From an uncultured Mucilaginibacter sp. (GTDB lineage Bacteria > Bacteroidota > Bacteroidia > Sphingobacteriales > Sphingobacteriaceae), in NCBI RefSeq assembly GCF_946479965.1, contig NZ_CAMLHX010000005.1:57500-121499 (forward strand): a DNA stretch of 64,000 nucleotides, in the 5' to 3' direction. Made by a program: the position numbers and the translations under genes. A model generated the notes under the pieces. It had not been told where the DNA came from, did not search any database, and was given only the letters and a program-made list of their open reading frames with translations. Positions 50,662-59,850 of this stretch are shown piece by piece (position 1 is the stretch's first letter; each line of letters starts with the position of its first letter).

Positions 50662-50701
50662 TACGAATATCTTCGTACAAAGATGTACGATTGGTTTCGT
50701 A
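50662..50701. promoter_or_regulatory. triple overlapping BlaI-type operator
   Basis: Three 16-bp dyads begin at 50662, 50674 and 50686: TACGAA-N4-TTCGTA, CGTACA-N4-TGTACG and TACGA-N6-TCGTA. Each shares four bases with the next, giving a strict 12-bp period of TACG/CGTA half-sites. The block ends 11 bp before the start codon and must overlap the promoter. Confidence 0.7.
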
Positions 50702-50873
50702 TATGCAAGAGAAAAATGAAAATTTTTCAAAATATTTTTATTTAGTTTTGCGTTACACATATATTATAGTCGCCTTAACGGGTAATTTGTTACAAGTCGG
50801 CTATCAAAAACGGAAAACAGACGATCCTGCTTCCATGCATCTTATTAAAAATTGAAAGTTTAATACTTTAGCC

Positions 50874-51644
50874 ATGAAGTTTCAAGGGTTAGGTTCTATT
50901 GTAAAGCGCTGCGGGATAATTGCGCTTATTTTATTTCTTCAAATTACAGTTAGCGCCGCGCAAAACCTACGTGTAGCCGCTGCCGCAAACCTTCAAAGCG
51001 TTATAGGAGCACTCCGGGCAGATTTTAAAAAGAAAACAGATATAACTATTGAGCCGATAGTAGGCTCGTCGGGCAAATTGGTGGCTCAAATAAAAAACGG
51101 CGCACCCTTTGACTTGTTCCTTTCTGCCGATATGGATTTTCCGGAAGTGTTATATAGCGAAGGACTTACCACGAACAAGCCCGTTGTTTATGCTTACGGT
51201 AACCTAATAATTTGCAGCACACAGGACATAGGCTTTGTTAACTGGCAGCGCGTTTTATTAACGCCAAGTGTAAAGAAAATTGTAATTGCTAACCCCGATG
51301 TTGCGCCTTACGGAGCAGCGGCAAAAGAAGTATTGCAAAAGGAAGATGTTTTAGATAATGTGAAATCCAAACTAATTTTTGGTGAAAGTATAGCCCAGGT
51401 AAATACTTACATAACAACGGGTGTGGTTGATGTCGGCTTTACCACGCAGGCGTTGGTCAGAGACCCTGCTAACCAAACAAAATTATACTGGAAAGTCATC
51501 GACCCAAAGACATATACACCCATACGCCAGGGAATGGTAATATTAAAACGTGCCGAAAAGAATCCCGGAGCGGTAAAATTTTATAAATATCTGGTGAGTG
51601 GAGATGCTAAGCGAATATTCGAGAAGTACGGTTATAGGAAATAA
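50874..51644 (+). CDS. modA: molybdate ABC transporter substrate-binding protein
   Basis: 256 residues with a signal peptide (ending TVSAAQ). The ModA pattern is clear: LRVAAAANLQSVIGALRADF, PIVGSSGKLVAQIKNGAPFDLFLSAD and ANPDVAPYGAAAKEVLQ. It captures molybdate or tungstate in the periplasm. First gene of modABC. A TAGTTTTG box at 50743-50750 is a possible -7 element with a leader of about 120 nt. Confidence 0.92.
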   Translation: MKFQGLGSIVKRCGIIALILFLQITVSAAQNLRVAAAANLQSVIGALRADFKKKTDITIEPIVGSSGKLVAQIKNGAPFDLFLSADMDFPEVLYSEGLTTNKPVVYAYGNLIICSTQDIGFVNWQRVLLTPSVKKIVIANPDVAPYGAAAKEVLQKEDVLDNVKSKLIFGESIAQVNTYITTGVVDVGFTTQALVRDPANQTKLYWKVIDPKTYTPIRQGMVILKRAEKNPGAVKFYKYLVSGDAKRIFEKYGYRK

Positions 51645-51651
51645 TATTATT

Positions 51652-52323
51652 ATGGATCTATCACCTATTTGGCTCACCCTTAAACTCGCCGCAATAACAA
51701 CGCTGCTGTTGTTAATTGTGGGTTTGCCCCTTGCATGGTGGTTGTCTAAAAGCAGATCGGTATTTAAGCTTATTATTGAAGCGTTGATAACAATGCCTTT
51801 GGTTTTACCGCCATCTGTATTAGGGTTCTATTTGCTGCTGGCTTTTAGTCCGCAGCATGGCATTGGCAAATGGCTGCAGGATACTTTTGATATACAACTT
51901 GTTTTTTCTTTTAAAGGATTAGTGCTGGCATCGGTAATTTATAGCCTACCGTTTATGACAGGACCCATCAAATCGGCATTACAGCAACTGCCCGCATCAT
52001 TGGCACAAGCATCATACACATTAGGTAAAACGCAATGGGAAACATTCAAAAGCGTACTACTGCCCAATATCAAACCTTCGCTGGCAACGGCCTTGGTACT
52101 CACGTTTGCGCATACGCTCGGCGAGTTCGGTGTTGTATTGATGATAGGCGGAAATATCCCCAACGTTACCCGCGTGGCGTCGATAGCTGTTTATGATTCT
52201 GTTGAGCGCATGGATTATGCGTCAGCAAATAACTATTCACTTATTTTATTTGCTCTTACATTTATTATGGTTATAGGCGTTTTTGTGTTTAATAAATATC
52301 AAGCTAAAAGTCCCTTAGAATGA
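51652..52323 (+). CDS. modB: molybdate ABC transporter permease
   Basis: 223 residues from ATG 51652; the in-frame ATG at 51598 lies inside modA and is less likely. Five membrane helices and the permease EAA loop (LGKTQWETFKSVLLPNIKPS) are present, with PLVLPPSVLGFYLL in helix 2. It overlaps modC by 4 bp (ATGA), implying coupled translation. Confidence 0.92.
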   Translation: MDLSPIWLTLKLAAITTLLLLIVGLPLAWWLSKSRSVFKLIIEALITMPLVLPPSVLGFYLLLAFSPQHGIGKWLQDTFDIQLVFSFKGLVLASVIYSLPFMTGPIKSALQQLPASLAQASYTLGKTQWETFKSVLLPNIKPSLATALVLTFAHTLGEFGVVLMIGGNIPNVTRVASIAVYDSVERMDYASANNYSLILFALTFIMVIGVFVFNKYQAKSPLE

Positions 52324-52943
52324 TTGATATAAACGTTGAAAAAAAGCTAAAGGGCTACGGCGGGGCAGGCACATTAAAGGTAAACCACAAATTTGCATCG
52401 GGCAGTATTACTAAAATACATGGGCCGTCGGGCGCTGGTAAAACTACTTTTTTAAAGATAATTGCAGGCCTCGTAAAAGCTGACGCGGGGCAAATCACTG
52501 TCGACGATACCGTATGGCTGGATACTGAACGTCAAATCAATCTATCGCCGCAGGCCAGGCGGGTTGGGTTTGTATTTCAGGATTACGCGCTGTTCCCAAA
52601 TATGTCTGTAAAGCAGCACATGGAATATGCAACAACTGATAAAAATTGGATAGACCGTCTGTTGCATTTAGGTAAACTGGAAACGTTAACAACCCACAAG
52701 CCTCATCATTTATCGGGCGGGCAACAGCAAAGGTTGGCCATTTTGCGGGCGTTGGCCATCAGGCCCCGGGTAATATTAATGGATGAGCCTTTTTCCGCGC
52801 TGGACCGTGCCATGAAATCTGAATTGATAAGTGATCTGAAATCCATTTTCTCCGATCTAGATGCTACTATTTTAATAGTGAGTCATAATCCTGACGAACT
52901 GGTGGGTATTGCAAATGAAGAGCTTTACATAGCAGGGGTTTAG
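52320..52943 (+). CDS. modC: molybdate ABC transporter ATP-binding protein
   Basis: 207 residues. Walker A is GPSGAGKT near residue 36, then Q-loop FVFQDYALFP, signature LSGGQQQR, Walker B VILMDEPFSALD and H-loop VSHN. It ends after the H-loop, so it lacks the C-terminal Mop-like regulatory domain of longer ModC proteins, as in short Bacteroidota versions. It powers the ModAB importer supplying molybdenum-cofactor enzymes. Confidence 0.92.
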   Translation: MIDINVEKKLKGYGGAGTLKVNHKFASGSITKIHGPSGAGKTTFLKIIAGLVKADAGQITVDDTVWLDTERQINLSPQARRVGFVFQDYALFPNMSVKQHMEYATTDKNWIDRLLHLGKLETLTTHKPHHLSGGQQQRLAILRALAIRPRVILMDEPFSALDRAMKSELISDLKSIFSDLDATILIVSHNPDELVGIANEELYIAGV

Positions 52944-53072
52944 GTTTTTCAATTTAACTTTCTGTTCTATAAATAATATTGCATGGACCGGAAATACCTC
53001 TAAAATAAGCTGTAATTTTTTGATATAGAGGACAAAAGGAAGCATTTATCTATTAATAATATATTTAATAAT

Positions 53073-53080
53073 TATATTTG
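53073..53080 (+). promoter_or_regulatory. -7 promoter element of the TPR kinase gene
   Basis: TATATTTG matches the consensus and lies 50 bp before the start at 53130; no TTG at -33 was seen. Confidence 0.45.
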
Positions 53081-53129
53081 GGAGAAATAAATTATCACGA
53101 CCCCAAATCTCCCATAGCTAAAACATCCC

Positions 53130-55154
53130 ATGCCGTTACCGCAACATTGCCGTATTTTAATGGCATTATTGTTTTGTTTGCTTATTGCCTTGTTTTCTTG
53201 CGATAAAAAAGCAGGGGGGGGAAATGAGGTGTTGAAAAAGCGCTTTCAAACTATTGATAGTTTATTTAGCGCCGGCAAACCTGATACGGCGCTAAAACTA
53301 CAAAGGAATTTGCGGCCGGGTATTGAAAAAACCGACCCACTTCTAGTAACTTATTATTGCAATATAGTAGAACATACTTCGGCCGACACAGCCTTGCGGG
53401 TTTTATATGCAGACAGTGCCATTTCATTTTTTTACGATGACACGAAACGCAAAAATTATCCTTCGGAATACGCCAGGGCCTTGTTAGCTAAGGGTGATGT
53501 CTGTTTTGCGACAAAAGAGTATAGTGCCGCTCTTCAAAATTATGAACGCGCCCGTAACTTAAAGGGGAATAACGATAATAATGGCGTGTTAGCTTCAAAG
53601 ATGGCTAATATATATTTTGGTCAAGGAAACTTTGAGGTTGCCGCCCGTTATTGGATGGAAAGTTACCGGCAGTTAGAAGCATCTGCAGCAAAATACACAC
53701 CGCAGCGTTTATTTTATCTTAAACAGGGAGTGCTTGACAATGCCGGCATCAGCTATGAACGAATGAACAAGCTGGATAGCGCCGTATACCTTTACAAGCT
53801 CGACCTTAAACTGATCAACACTGCCGAGAATGACAGCCGTATTAACCAGGAACAGGTTATAAATGCGCGCATTGTGCTTTATGATAATTTGGGTGGGACG
53901 TATTTAAAGCAAAACAAATTAGACTCGGCCGCTAAATACCTTATTAAATGCGTAGCCCTGCCGGCAAAAGATAATGATGGCATGCGGATGTCATCGTTTC
54001 TTAAACTTGCCTGGCTTTATCAGTTATTAGGTAACGATAAAGAGGCAGCTACATCTTTTGAAAAAAGCTACCAACTTTTAAAACTTTATGGCAAGCACAA
54101 CGCCCGCGTTAAAGTGCTTTGGCATAAGTATTATGCCGATTTTGTGGCTAAACAGGGAAATGCTGTAAAAGCTTATCAATATCAAAATGATTATATAAGG
54201 TTAAAAGATTCATTAGACAGCAGCTTAGAAAAGTTGCGTAACGTTGACGTTGCGCAGGAGCTAAATTTTATTGCGCAGCAAAACCGCCTGGAACGCCTTG
54301 AACAGCAGGCACGAATAGAGAAATTGTATGTTGCAGTTATTACTATTGCTGTTATTATAGCGTTGGTAGTGATCTTTTTTATAACGCGTATTTTAAAACA
54401 AAGCCGTAAAAATCATCGCGAGGCACAAGAACGAAACATTAGTTTAAAAATAACTATGGACGAGTTGGAGAACGCCAACAAAAATATAACAAGGATAATG
54501 CGTGTTATGGCGCACGACCTGAGAACCCCGTTATCAGGTATCATTGGTCTCGCATCAGCAGTAAATGAGGATAAAAACCTCAATGGCGACAATCGGCACA
54601 TGGTGCAGTTAATAGAAAGTACCGGTGGTCGAACTTTAGATATGATAGACGAGCTTCTCAAATCGGGCCTGTCTGACGAAAAGGAAAATCTTGAAAAGAA
54701 ACCCGTCGATCTTAAAACCCTGTTAAGTGAGTTAATTGAACTGCTGCAATTTAAAGCCGATGAGAAGCACCTGAAAATAAATTTTGATAGCGCTGAAACG
54801 GTTATAGTTGAAGTAAGTTATGAAAAGATATGGCGTGTATTCAGCAATATAATTGCCAACGCCATAAAATTCAGCCACCGTGGTGATACGATACAGGTAA
54901 CACTTAAAAGAAACCCGGAAAATAAAACAGTATTAATTTTAGTTGCTGATAACGGCATTGGTATACCCGAAAAAGAACATGAGGAAGTTTTTGAGATGTT
55001 TACCGAAGCAAAACGCCCGGGAACAGACGGAGAAAAGTCTTTCGGATTGGGTTTGGCTATATCTAAAAGGATAGTTACCCTACATAACGGTAGACTATGG
55101 TTGGAAAGCCAGCCGGACAGAGGAACAAGCTTTTTTATAGAACTGCCCGCTTAA
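53130..55154 (+). CDS. TPR-domain sensor histidine kinase
   Basis: 674 residues. The N-terminus ends in a lipobox-like LLIALFSC. Residues about 30-380 contain tetratricopeptide repeats in the periplasm (for example YARALLAKGDVCFATKEYSA, KMANIYFGQGNFEVAARYW). One membrane helix follows at about 398-418, then a coil, the H-box VMAHDLRTPLSG with His462 and a HATPase (VFSNIIANAIKFS, DNGIGIP, GLGLAISK). This architecture is common in Bacteroidota. No response regulator gene adjoins it. Confidence 0.9.
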   Translation: MPLPQHCRILMALLFCLLIALFSCDKKAGGGNEVLKKRFQTIDSLFSAGKPDTALKLQRNLRPGIEKTDPLLVTYYCNIVEHTSADTALRVLYADSAISFFYDDTKRKNYPSEYARALLAKGDVCFATKEYSAALQNYERARNLKGNNDNNGVLASKMANIYFGQGNFEVAARYWMESYRQLEASAAKYTPQRLFYLKQGVLDNAGISYERMNKLDSAVYLYKLDLKLINTAENDSRINQEQVINARIVLYDNLGGTYLKQNKLDSAAKYLIKCVALPAKDNDGMRMSSFLKLAWLYQLLGNDKEAATSFEKSYQLLKLYGKHNARVKVLWHKYYADFVAKQGNAVKAYQYQNDYIRLKDSLDSSLEKLRNVDVAQELNFIAQQNRLERLEQQARIEKLYVAVITIAVIIALVVIFFITRILKQSRKNHREAQERNISLKITMDELENANKNITRIMRVMAHDLRTPLSGIIGLASAVNEDKNLNGDNRHMVQLIESTGGRTLDMIDELLKSGLSDEKENLEKKPVDLKTLLSELIELLQFKADEKHLKINFDSAETVIVEVSYEKIWRVFSNIIANAIKFSHRGDTIQVTLKRNPENKTVLILVADNGIGIPEKEHEEVFEMFTEAKRPGTDGEKSFGLGLAISKRIVTLHNGRLWLESQPDRGTSFFIELPA

Positions 55155-55156
55155 GT

Positions 55157-55199
55157 AAATTACCTGCACCACACCATCTCAGCATGGCACAGGTAATTT
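55157..55199. terminator. long-loop hairpin between convergent genes
   Basis: AAATTACCTG and CAGGTAATTT pair over 10 bp around a 23-nt loop; it lies 3 bp after the kinase stop and serves both directions. Confidence 0.55.
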
Positions 55200-55204
55200 A
55201 ATCA

Positions 55205-55684
55205 TTAATTCATTTCCTGAACGCTTGCGGTCAGTTTGACAGCTGGTTGTCCGGTAGTGCTCATCATTGATACTTCGGGAACAACTATTTTTAATTTTCC
55301 GCCTGTAACGGTAATTTGTACTTTAACGCCTACGCTATTATAAGCATAAACGCCGGCTGGTCCACCTGCTGACATTTGAAAATTATTGGCATTTAAAGCC
55401 GTCCCTAAACCAACCAATTCGTATGATCCGCTTGTTGTTGGCGGAGTTAGGAAAGTAAAGTTTATAGAATTTACGGTCGGGCTTGCTCCTACCGGCACAG
55501 CATCCCAAAAGCTCAGAAGTGTGTTTGATGTGCCACCACTTGTTGTACCTTTATTAGATAACGCGGCTTTGTAGGTTGTCGCGCCCAGGGTCCAACTACT
55601 ATCTACTGATGCCGTTACATCGCTTTTTTTGCATCCCGCTGCAAATATTGCAAGAGTAATTACTAAGATAAATGCTTTTTTCAT
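55205..55684 (-). CDS. lipoprotein of unknown function
   Basis: 159 residues from ATG 55684, which starts a lipoprotein signal (MKKAFILVITLAIFAAGC); the longer reading is not signal-like. The mature part is rich in Ser, Thr and Gly with beta tendency (VDSSWTLGATTYKAALSNKG, VKVQITVTGGKLKIVVPEV) as in small Bacteroidota surface lipoproteins. No family is recognised. Convergent with the TPR kinase. Confidence 0.7.
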   Translation of the reverse strand: MKKAFILVITLAIFAAGCKKSDVTASVDSSWTLGATTYKAALSNKGTTSGGTSNTLLSFWDAVPVGASPTVNSINFTFLTPPTTSGSYELVGLGTALNANNFQMSAGGPAGVYAYNSVGVKVQITVTGGKLKIVVPEVSMMSTTGQPAVKLTASVQEMN

Positions 55685-55847
55685 GTTTTTACGTTTAAAT
55701 TGATATCTGCAAAGCACCGCTTTTATCTGGTCGGCCGCAATAACGCAAATGCAGTAATTATTGGCAGAATGCAAACACAGACAGGGGTACACATCTACAC
55801 CCTAAACTTGTCTCTTTTACAACCCACGCGATAGGACGGGAGCAACT

Positions 55848-55855
55848 ATATTTGT
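55848..55855 (+). promoter_or_regulatory. -7 promoter element of the DoxX-family gene
   Basis: TATATTTG matches the consensus 52 bp before the ATG at 55907; the -33 TTG is not evident. Confidence 0.45.
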
Positions 55856-55906
55856 AATGATCAAATAATTATTACCATATTTATTACAAACTTAACTCAC
55901 AAAATC

Positions 55907-56272
55907 ATGAAAATTATTTATTGGATTTTTACAGTGCTGCTTATCCTGCTGATGTTATTCTCGGCAGTAGGCGCTTTCTTTCCCAACCCTCAGGGCGAAG
56001 CTATGATGAAGGCAATTGGCTACCCTTATAGTGTTTTGCACTTGCTTGCAGTAGCCAAAGTTCTTGGCGTTATTGCATTATTGGTTCCGGGTTTCCCGAG
56101 GTTAAAAGAATGGGCATATGCGGGTTTCGCATTTGACCTGATAGGTGCTACTTACGCCTTTTTAATTATCGGTACGCCGATTGCCGACGTAGCATTTATG
56201 CTGGTAGGTTTGGTGCTGGTATTCGGCTCATACATTTACTACCATAAGTTATTAAACGCAAAGAAGGCTTAG
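55907..56272 (+). CDS. DoxX-like family membrane protein
   Basis: 121 residues with four membrane helices. The pattern AIGYPYSVLHLLAVAKVLGVIALLVPGFPRLKEWAYAGF is typical of the small DoxX/DUF4870-size branch in Bacteroidota. Role unknown; related proteins are linked to redox stress or quinone functions. Its 3' end overlaps its own terminator. Confidence 0.85.
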   Translation: MKIIYWIFTVLLILLMLFSAVGAFFPNPQGEAMMKAIGYPYSVLHLLAVAKVLGVIALLVPGFPRLKEWAYAGFAFDLIGATYAFLIIGTPIADVAFMLVGLVLVFGSYIYYHKLLNAKKA

Positions 56273-56290
56273 TGCCTTCTTTGCGTTTTT
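56256..56290 (+). terminator. terminator overlapping the DoxX gene stop
   Basis: ACGCAAAGAAGGC and GCCTTCTTTGCGT form a 13-bp stem whose left arm lies inside the coding sequence; TTTT follows. Confidence 0.8.
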
Positions 56291-56383
56291 AGCATAGTTG
56301 CAAATTCTAATTTTAGCTTAACAGAAACTTCATGTAAGGTTTTATTTGTAATATTGATATTTGCAAATCAAGCTCAACCCCTC

Positions 56384-58054
56384 ATGAAGATAAAAGTTCT
56401 TTTCCTGCTGTCTTTTGTTTGCACAGCAATAGCTGCATCGGCCCAAAATAAAGCTAAAAGCGTTACCGTAACAAACACGCTGCCGCGCCCCAAATTGGTA
56501 GTAGGCATAGTGGTTGATCAGATGCGCTGGGATTACCTTTATCGCTTTTATGACCGTTATAGCAGCGGGGGTTTTAAGCGCATGCTTAATGAAGGCTTTA
56601 CCTGCGAGAATACCAATATCGACTATATTCCAACTGTTACTGCCATAGGCCACAGCACGATATACACCGGCTCTGTACCGGCCCTGCACGGTATTGCAGG
56701 TAATGATTTTATTGTACAGGCCACGGGCAAATCAATGTACTGCACCGAAGATACCACAGTTCAAACCGTGGGTAGTACTTCCACTGCAGGTAGAATGTCA
56801 CCACGTAATTTACTGGTTACCACGGTTGCCGACGAATTGAAACTGGCCACTAACTTTAGTTCAAAGGTTATTGGTATAGCGTTAAAAGATCGAGGAGGTA
56901 TACTACCTGCCGGGCATACTGCTGATGCCGCGTATTGGTTTGACGATAAAAATGCAAGCTGGATAAGCAGTACCTACTACATGACGGACCTGCCGCAGTG
57001 GGTGAAAGATTTTAATGCGAAAAAGCTACCGGATGCCTACCTTAAAAAAGATTGGAACACTCTATATCCCATAAATACCTACACGCAAACTCTTCCCGAT
57101 GAGAGTAAATACGAGGGCAAATTTACGGGGGCTGCCACCACGGGCTTCCCTATAAAAACATCCGAATTATATAAAGGCAATGCCGGCATGATCCGCACTA
57201 CACCTTTCGGCAATACTCTTACACTTGATCTGGCTAAAGCGGCAATTGATAACGAAGCTATGGGTAAAGACGCTGTTACCGACTTTTTGGCGGTAAGCCT
57301 TTCCTCGACAGATTATGTTGGTCATCAGTTCGGTATCAATGCAGTTGAAATTGAAGATACATACCTAAGGTTGGATAAGGATCTGAACGAGTTTTTTATT
57401 TATCTGGATAGCAAAATAGGAAAAGGCCAATACACAGTATTTTTGTCTGCCGACCATGGCGCAGCACATAACACAGGTTTTTTGCGCGACCATAATGTCC
57501 CTGCCGATTTATGGGATAGCGGAGCTGCATTACGAGAATTGAATAAAGTATTGCTCGATAAATATAAAACTGATCGCGTTGTGCTTTCTTTCACCAATTA
57601 TCAGTTTAACCTTAATTATGCGGCAATAGCAAAAGCAGGCTTGGATGAGGGCGCTATAAAGGCCGATTGTATTAAACTGTTAGAAAAGCAACCCGGCGTT
57701 GCGTTTGTAGTTGATATGCAAAAGGCTGGCGGTGCGGCCCTCCCGGAAGTTTTACGCACGCGTATTATAAACGGTTATAGCCGCGACTTTAGCGGAGCAA
57801 TACAGATTATATTGGACCCTGGGTGGGCAAGCGGCAGAAGGGTGGGCCAAAATTCGCCTACAGGAACGGGACATGGCACCTGGAACCCTTATGATGCCCA
57901 TATTCCCCTTGTTTTTATGGGATGGGGCGTTAAGCATGGCAGTACCGTTCGAGCTACCAACATGACGGATATTGCACCAACTATAGCCGCTCTACTACAT
58001 ATACAGGCACCTAACGGGAATATAGGGGTCGCTATTGAAGAAGTAATAAAGTAG
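56384..58054 (+). CDS. PafA-like alkaline phosphatase family protein
   Basis: 556 residues from ATG 56384, giving a signal peptide (MKIKVLFLLSFVCTAIAASAQ). The type I phosphodiesterase/alkaline-phosphatase fold shows metal Asp in VGIVVDQMRWDY, the nucleophile Thr in PTVTAIGHSTIYTG, and later ligands in SSTDYVGHQFG, LSADHGAAHNTGF and TGHGTWNPYDAHIPLVF. PafA-type enzymes are the main phosphate-insensitive periplasmic phosphatases of Bacteroidota. It likely releases phosphate from organic monoesters. Confidence 0.9.
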   Translation: MKIKVLFLLSFVCTAIAASAQNKAKSVTVTNTLPRPKLVVGIVVDQMRWDYLYRFYDRYSSGGFKRMLNEGFTCENTNIDYIPTVTAIGHSTIYTGSVPALHGIAGNDFIVQATGKSMYCTEDTTVQTVGSTSTAGRMSPRNLLVTTVADELKLATNFSSKVIGIALKDRGGILPAGHTADAAYWFDDKNASWISSTYYMTDLPQWVKDFNAKKLPDAYLKKDWNTLYPINTYTQTLPDESKYEGKFTGAATTGFPIKTSELYKGNAGMIRTTPFGNTLTLDLAKAAIDNEAMGKDAVTDFLAVSLSSTDYVGHQFGINAVEIEDTYLRLDKDLNEFFIYLDSKIGKGQYTVFLSADHGAAHNTGFLRDHNVPADLWDSGAALRELNKVLLDKYKTDRVVLSFTNYQFNLNYAAIAKAGLDEGAIKADCIKLLEKQPGVAFVVDMQKAGGAALPEVLRTRIINGYSRDFSGAIQIILDPGWASGRRVGQNSPTGTGHGTWNPYDAHIPLVFMGWGVKHGSTVRATNMTDIAPTIAALLHIQAPNGNIGVAIEEVIK

Positions 58055-58063
58055 GATCAAAAC

Positions 58064-58633
58064 GTGTCGTCTCATCATATTGTAAGAGAAAAGCAAGAGC
58101 CTGCCCTGCTGATACTGGGAATGGACACCTTTGATCTAGAGTTGTTTGGGCAGCTGCTGGAGTGGAGTCCAACTGTTATTACCACAGTTGATATAGCGGA
58201 AAAGCTGAATTCACTCGGCATCAAGGTGGACAGAATACTAAGTGACAATCAAGCCGACGACGTTCAATCTGACGTAAAATATATTCCAACCAACGGTATT
58301 TCTTCTGCGCAAGCTGCCCTGCAGTTTTTGGTTGCCGAGAACTACATGGCGGTTAACATAGTGATAGATGAGTTGAATTTGGCCGACTTTGAATCTTTTG
58401 TACCGCACATCAATCTCGTAGTATTCCATCAGCAGAAAAAAACATATCCCATAAGTTCCGCCTTTACAAAATGGCTGCCGGCGGGCGAAGTTATTACCCT
58501 GCACTCGCAGCCGGACGATCTTGTGACCAGCGGACTTTCCCAGGCGGGAATGGGGCAGCATGAAACTATTGCAGATGGCGTTATTAAGCTGGAGTTTACC
58601 GATAGCTTTATTTTCATATCAGAAACCATCTGA
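58064..58633 (+). CDS. thiamine-pyrophosphokinase-like protein lacking the GDxD motif
   Basis: 189 residues from GTG 58064, 9 bp after the phosphatase gene. The start MSSHHIVREKQEPALLI and the ELFGQLLEWSPTVI block match Bacteroidota thiamine pyrophosphokinase N-termini as recalled, and EKLNSLGIKVDRIL fits the same fold. The expected catalytic-site phrase of the family (GDFD-like) is SDNQADD, and the remainder is strongly diverged. It is probably a degenerate paralogue without kinase activity; a fully unrelated identity cannot be excluded. Confidence 0.5.
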   Translation: MSSHHIVREKQEPALLILGMDTFDLELFGQLLEWSPTVITTVDIAEKLNSLGIKVDRILSDNQADDVQSDVKYIPTNGISSAQAALQFLVAENYMAVNIVIDELNLADFESFVPHINLVVFHQQKKTYPISSAFTKWLPAGEVITLHSQPDDLVTSGLSQAGMGQHETIADGVIKLEFTDSFIFISETI

Positions 58634-58769
58634 TCTCCTGAATATTTATTCATCAATTTCAGGTATATTTATTATTGTAAAGAGGATGTCGATGTTAAAC
58701 TATCCGGCTTTATTTCACTCTAAAAACAATACGCTGCGGCATATGTATGCAGCGATAGATAAGATTATA

Positions 58770-59798
58770 ATGAAAAATCATCATATAAAATTAGGATCCG
58801 CACTGCTCATGGCATTGTTTATAGCAACGGGTGCAGATGCGCAACGCAGGGGTACCGAAGGCGCAGGTGGTGTCGCTCCCTCTCAGGGGAGTTCCCAAGG
58901 TATGGGCATGGTAAGGCCACAGCCTTCTATCGCTCCGCCACAAAGCTATTCGCCGCCCCGTGGGGCTGATAATTCCTCGCAAGGTTACGGCGGTCCGCGC
59001 CGTGGTGCGAGTGTTGGTACACAAGGCCAGCAGGGGGGTAACGTTAGCGGCAGACAGCCAAATAATTACCCGCCGCGCACTTATAATAATCCCAGTACCG
59101 CACGTCGCGGTACTGATGTTAACATTGCTCGCGGCAGCGGCGCTTATGGAAGGCCATCTACACGCCAGCTTGCCGGCTCAAACCGTGTGTATCGTGTATG
59201 GGAAGGTTTGCCATATGGCAGAAATTATATCTCAGTAAGGCCGCAGGGAATTTATTATAATCATAACGGGTACTATTCATCCTATTACGTGCCGCGCATA
59301 GGCTTAAGTGTTAATGTTTTGCCGTATGGTTATTATCCTTTTTACTACGGCCCGTCTCTTTACTACTATGGTGGCGGTATGTATTATCAGCAAAATGATA
59401 ACACCTTTACCGTAGTTGAGCCGCCGATAGGTGCAGAGGTTAAACAGTTGCCGGATAATGCGCAATCAATAGTTATAAATGGCGTACAATATTACGAGTT
59501 GAATGGTGTTTACTATCAACCAATAACCAAGGATAATGGGACACTTAGCTATCAGATTGCAGGGAAAGACGGCGAATTAAATACTGATGACGTGAATGCC
59601 CAGGAAGCACCGCCTATACAGGTTGGCGATTTAGTAGACAACCTCCCCGAAGATTACCGCAAGATAAATCTTAACGGTGAAAAATATTATGTTACCCCCA
59701 GCGGATATTATTTACAGGATGCTGTTGATGAGAACGGCAAAAAGGTTTATAAAATAATAAGCGTCCCTGCGTCTGATGCAGACGACGACAAAAAATAA
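58770..59798 (+). CDS. DUF6515-family exported protein
   Basis: 342 residues from ATG 58770, which begins a signal peptide (MKNHHIKLGSALLMALFIA); the reading is open further upstream but without a signal and overlapping the previous gene. The first half is Gly/Gln/Arg/Pro-rich and unstructured, then Tyr-rich (YYNHNGYYSSYYV). Two copies of a domain follow: GAEVKQLPDNAQSIVINGVQYYELNGVYYQPI and VGDLVDNLPEDYRKINLNGEKYYVTPSGYY, the DUF6515 pattern. Probably an envelope or outer-surface protein. Confidence 0.75.
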   Translation: MKNHHIKLGSALLMALFIATGADAQRRGTEGAGGVAPSQGSSQGMGMVRPQPSIAPPQSYSPPRGADNSSQGYGGPRRGASVGTQGQQGGNVSGRQPNNYPPRTYNNPSTARRGTDVNIARGSGAYGRPSTRQLAGSNRVYRVWEGLPYGRNYISVRPQGIYYNHNGYYSSYYVPRIGLSVNVLPYGYYPFYYGPSLYYYGGGMYYQQNDNTFTVVEPPIGAEVKQLPDNAQSIVINGVQYYELNGVYYQPITKDNGTLSYQIAGKDGELNTDDVNAQEAPPIQVGDLVDNLPEDYRKINLNGEKYYVTPSGYYLQDAVDENGKKVYKIISVPASDADDDKK

Positions 59799-59816
59799 TG
59801 GTGAATGTTAAATACG

Positions 59817-59848
59817 ACTGATCGTTCCTGTTTTAGGGGGCGGTCAGT
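59817..59848. terminator. terminator between convergent genes
   Basis: ACTGATCG and CGGTCAGT pair (one G-T) with further pairing inside; T-rich sequence follows on the plus strand. Confidence 0.65.
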
Positions 59849-59850
59849 TT

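Noticed and set aside
50652..50708. Longer BlaI-type reading frame starting at 50708
   Set aside because: It would translate the operator and promoter; the family N-terminus begins at 50651.
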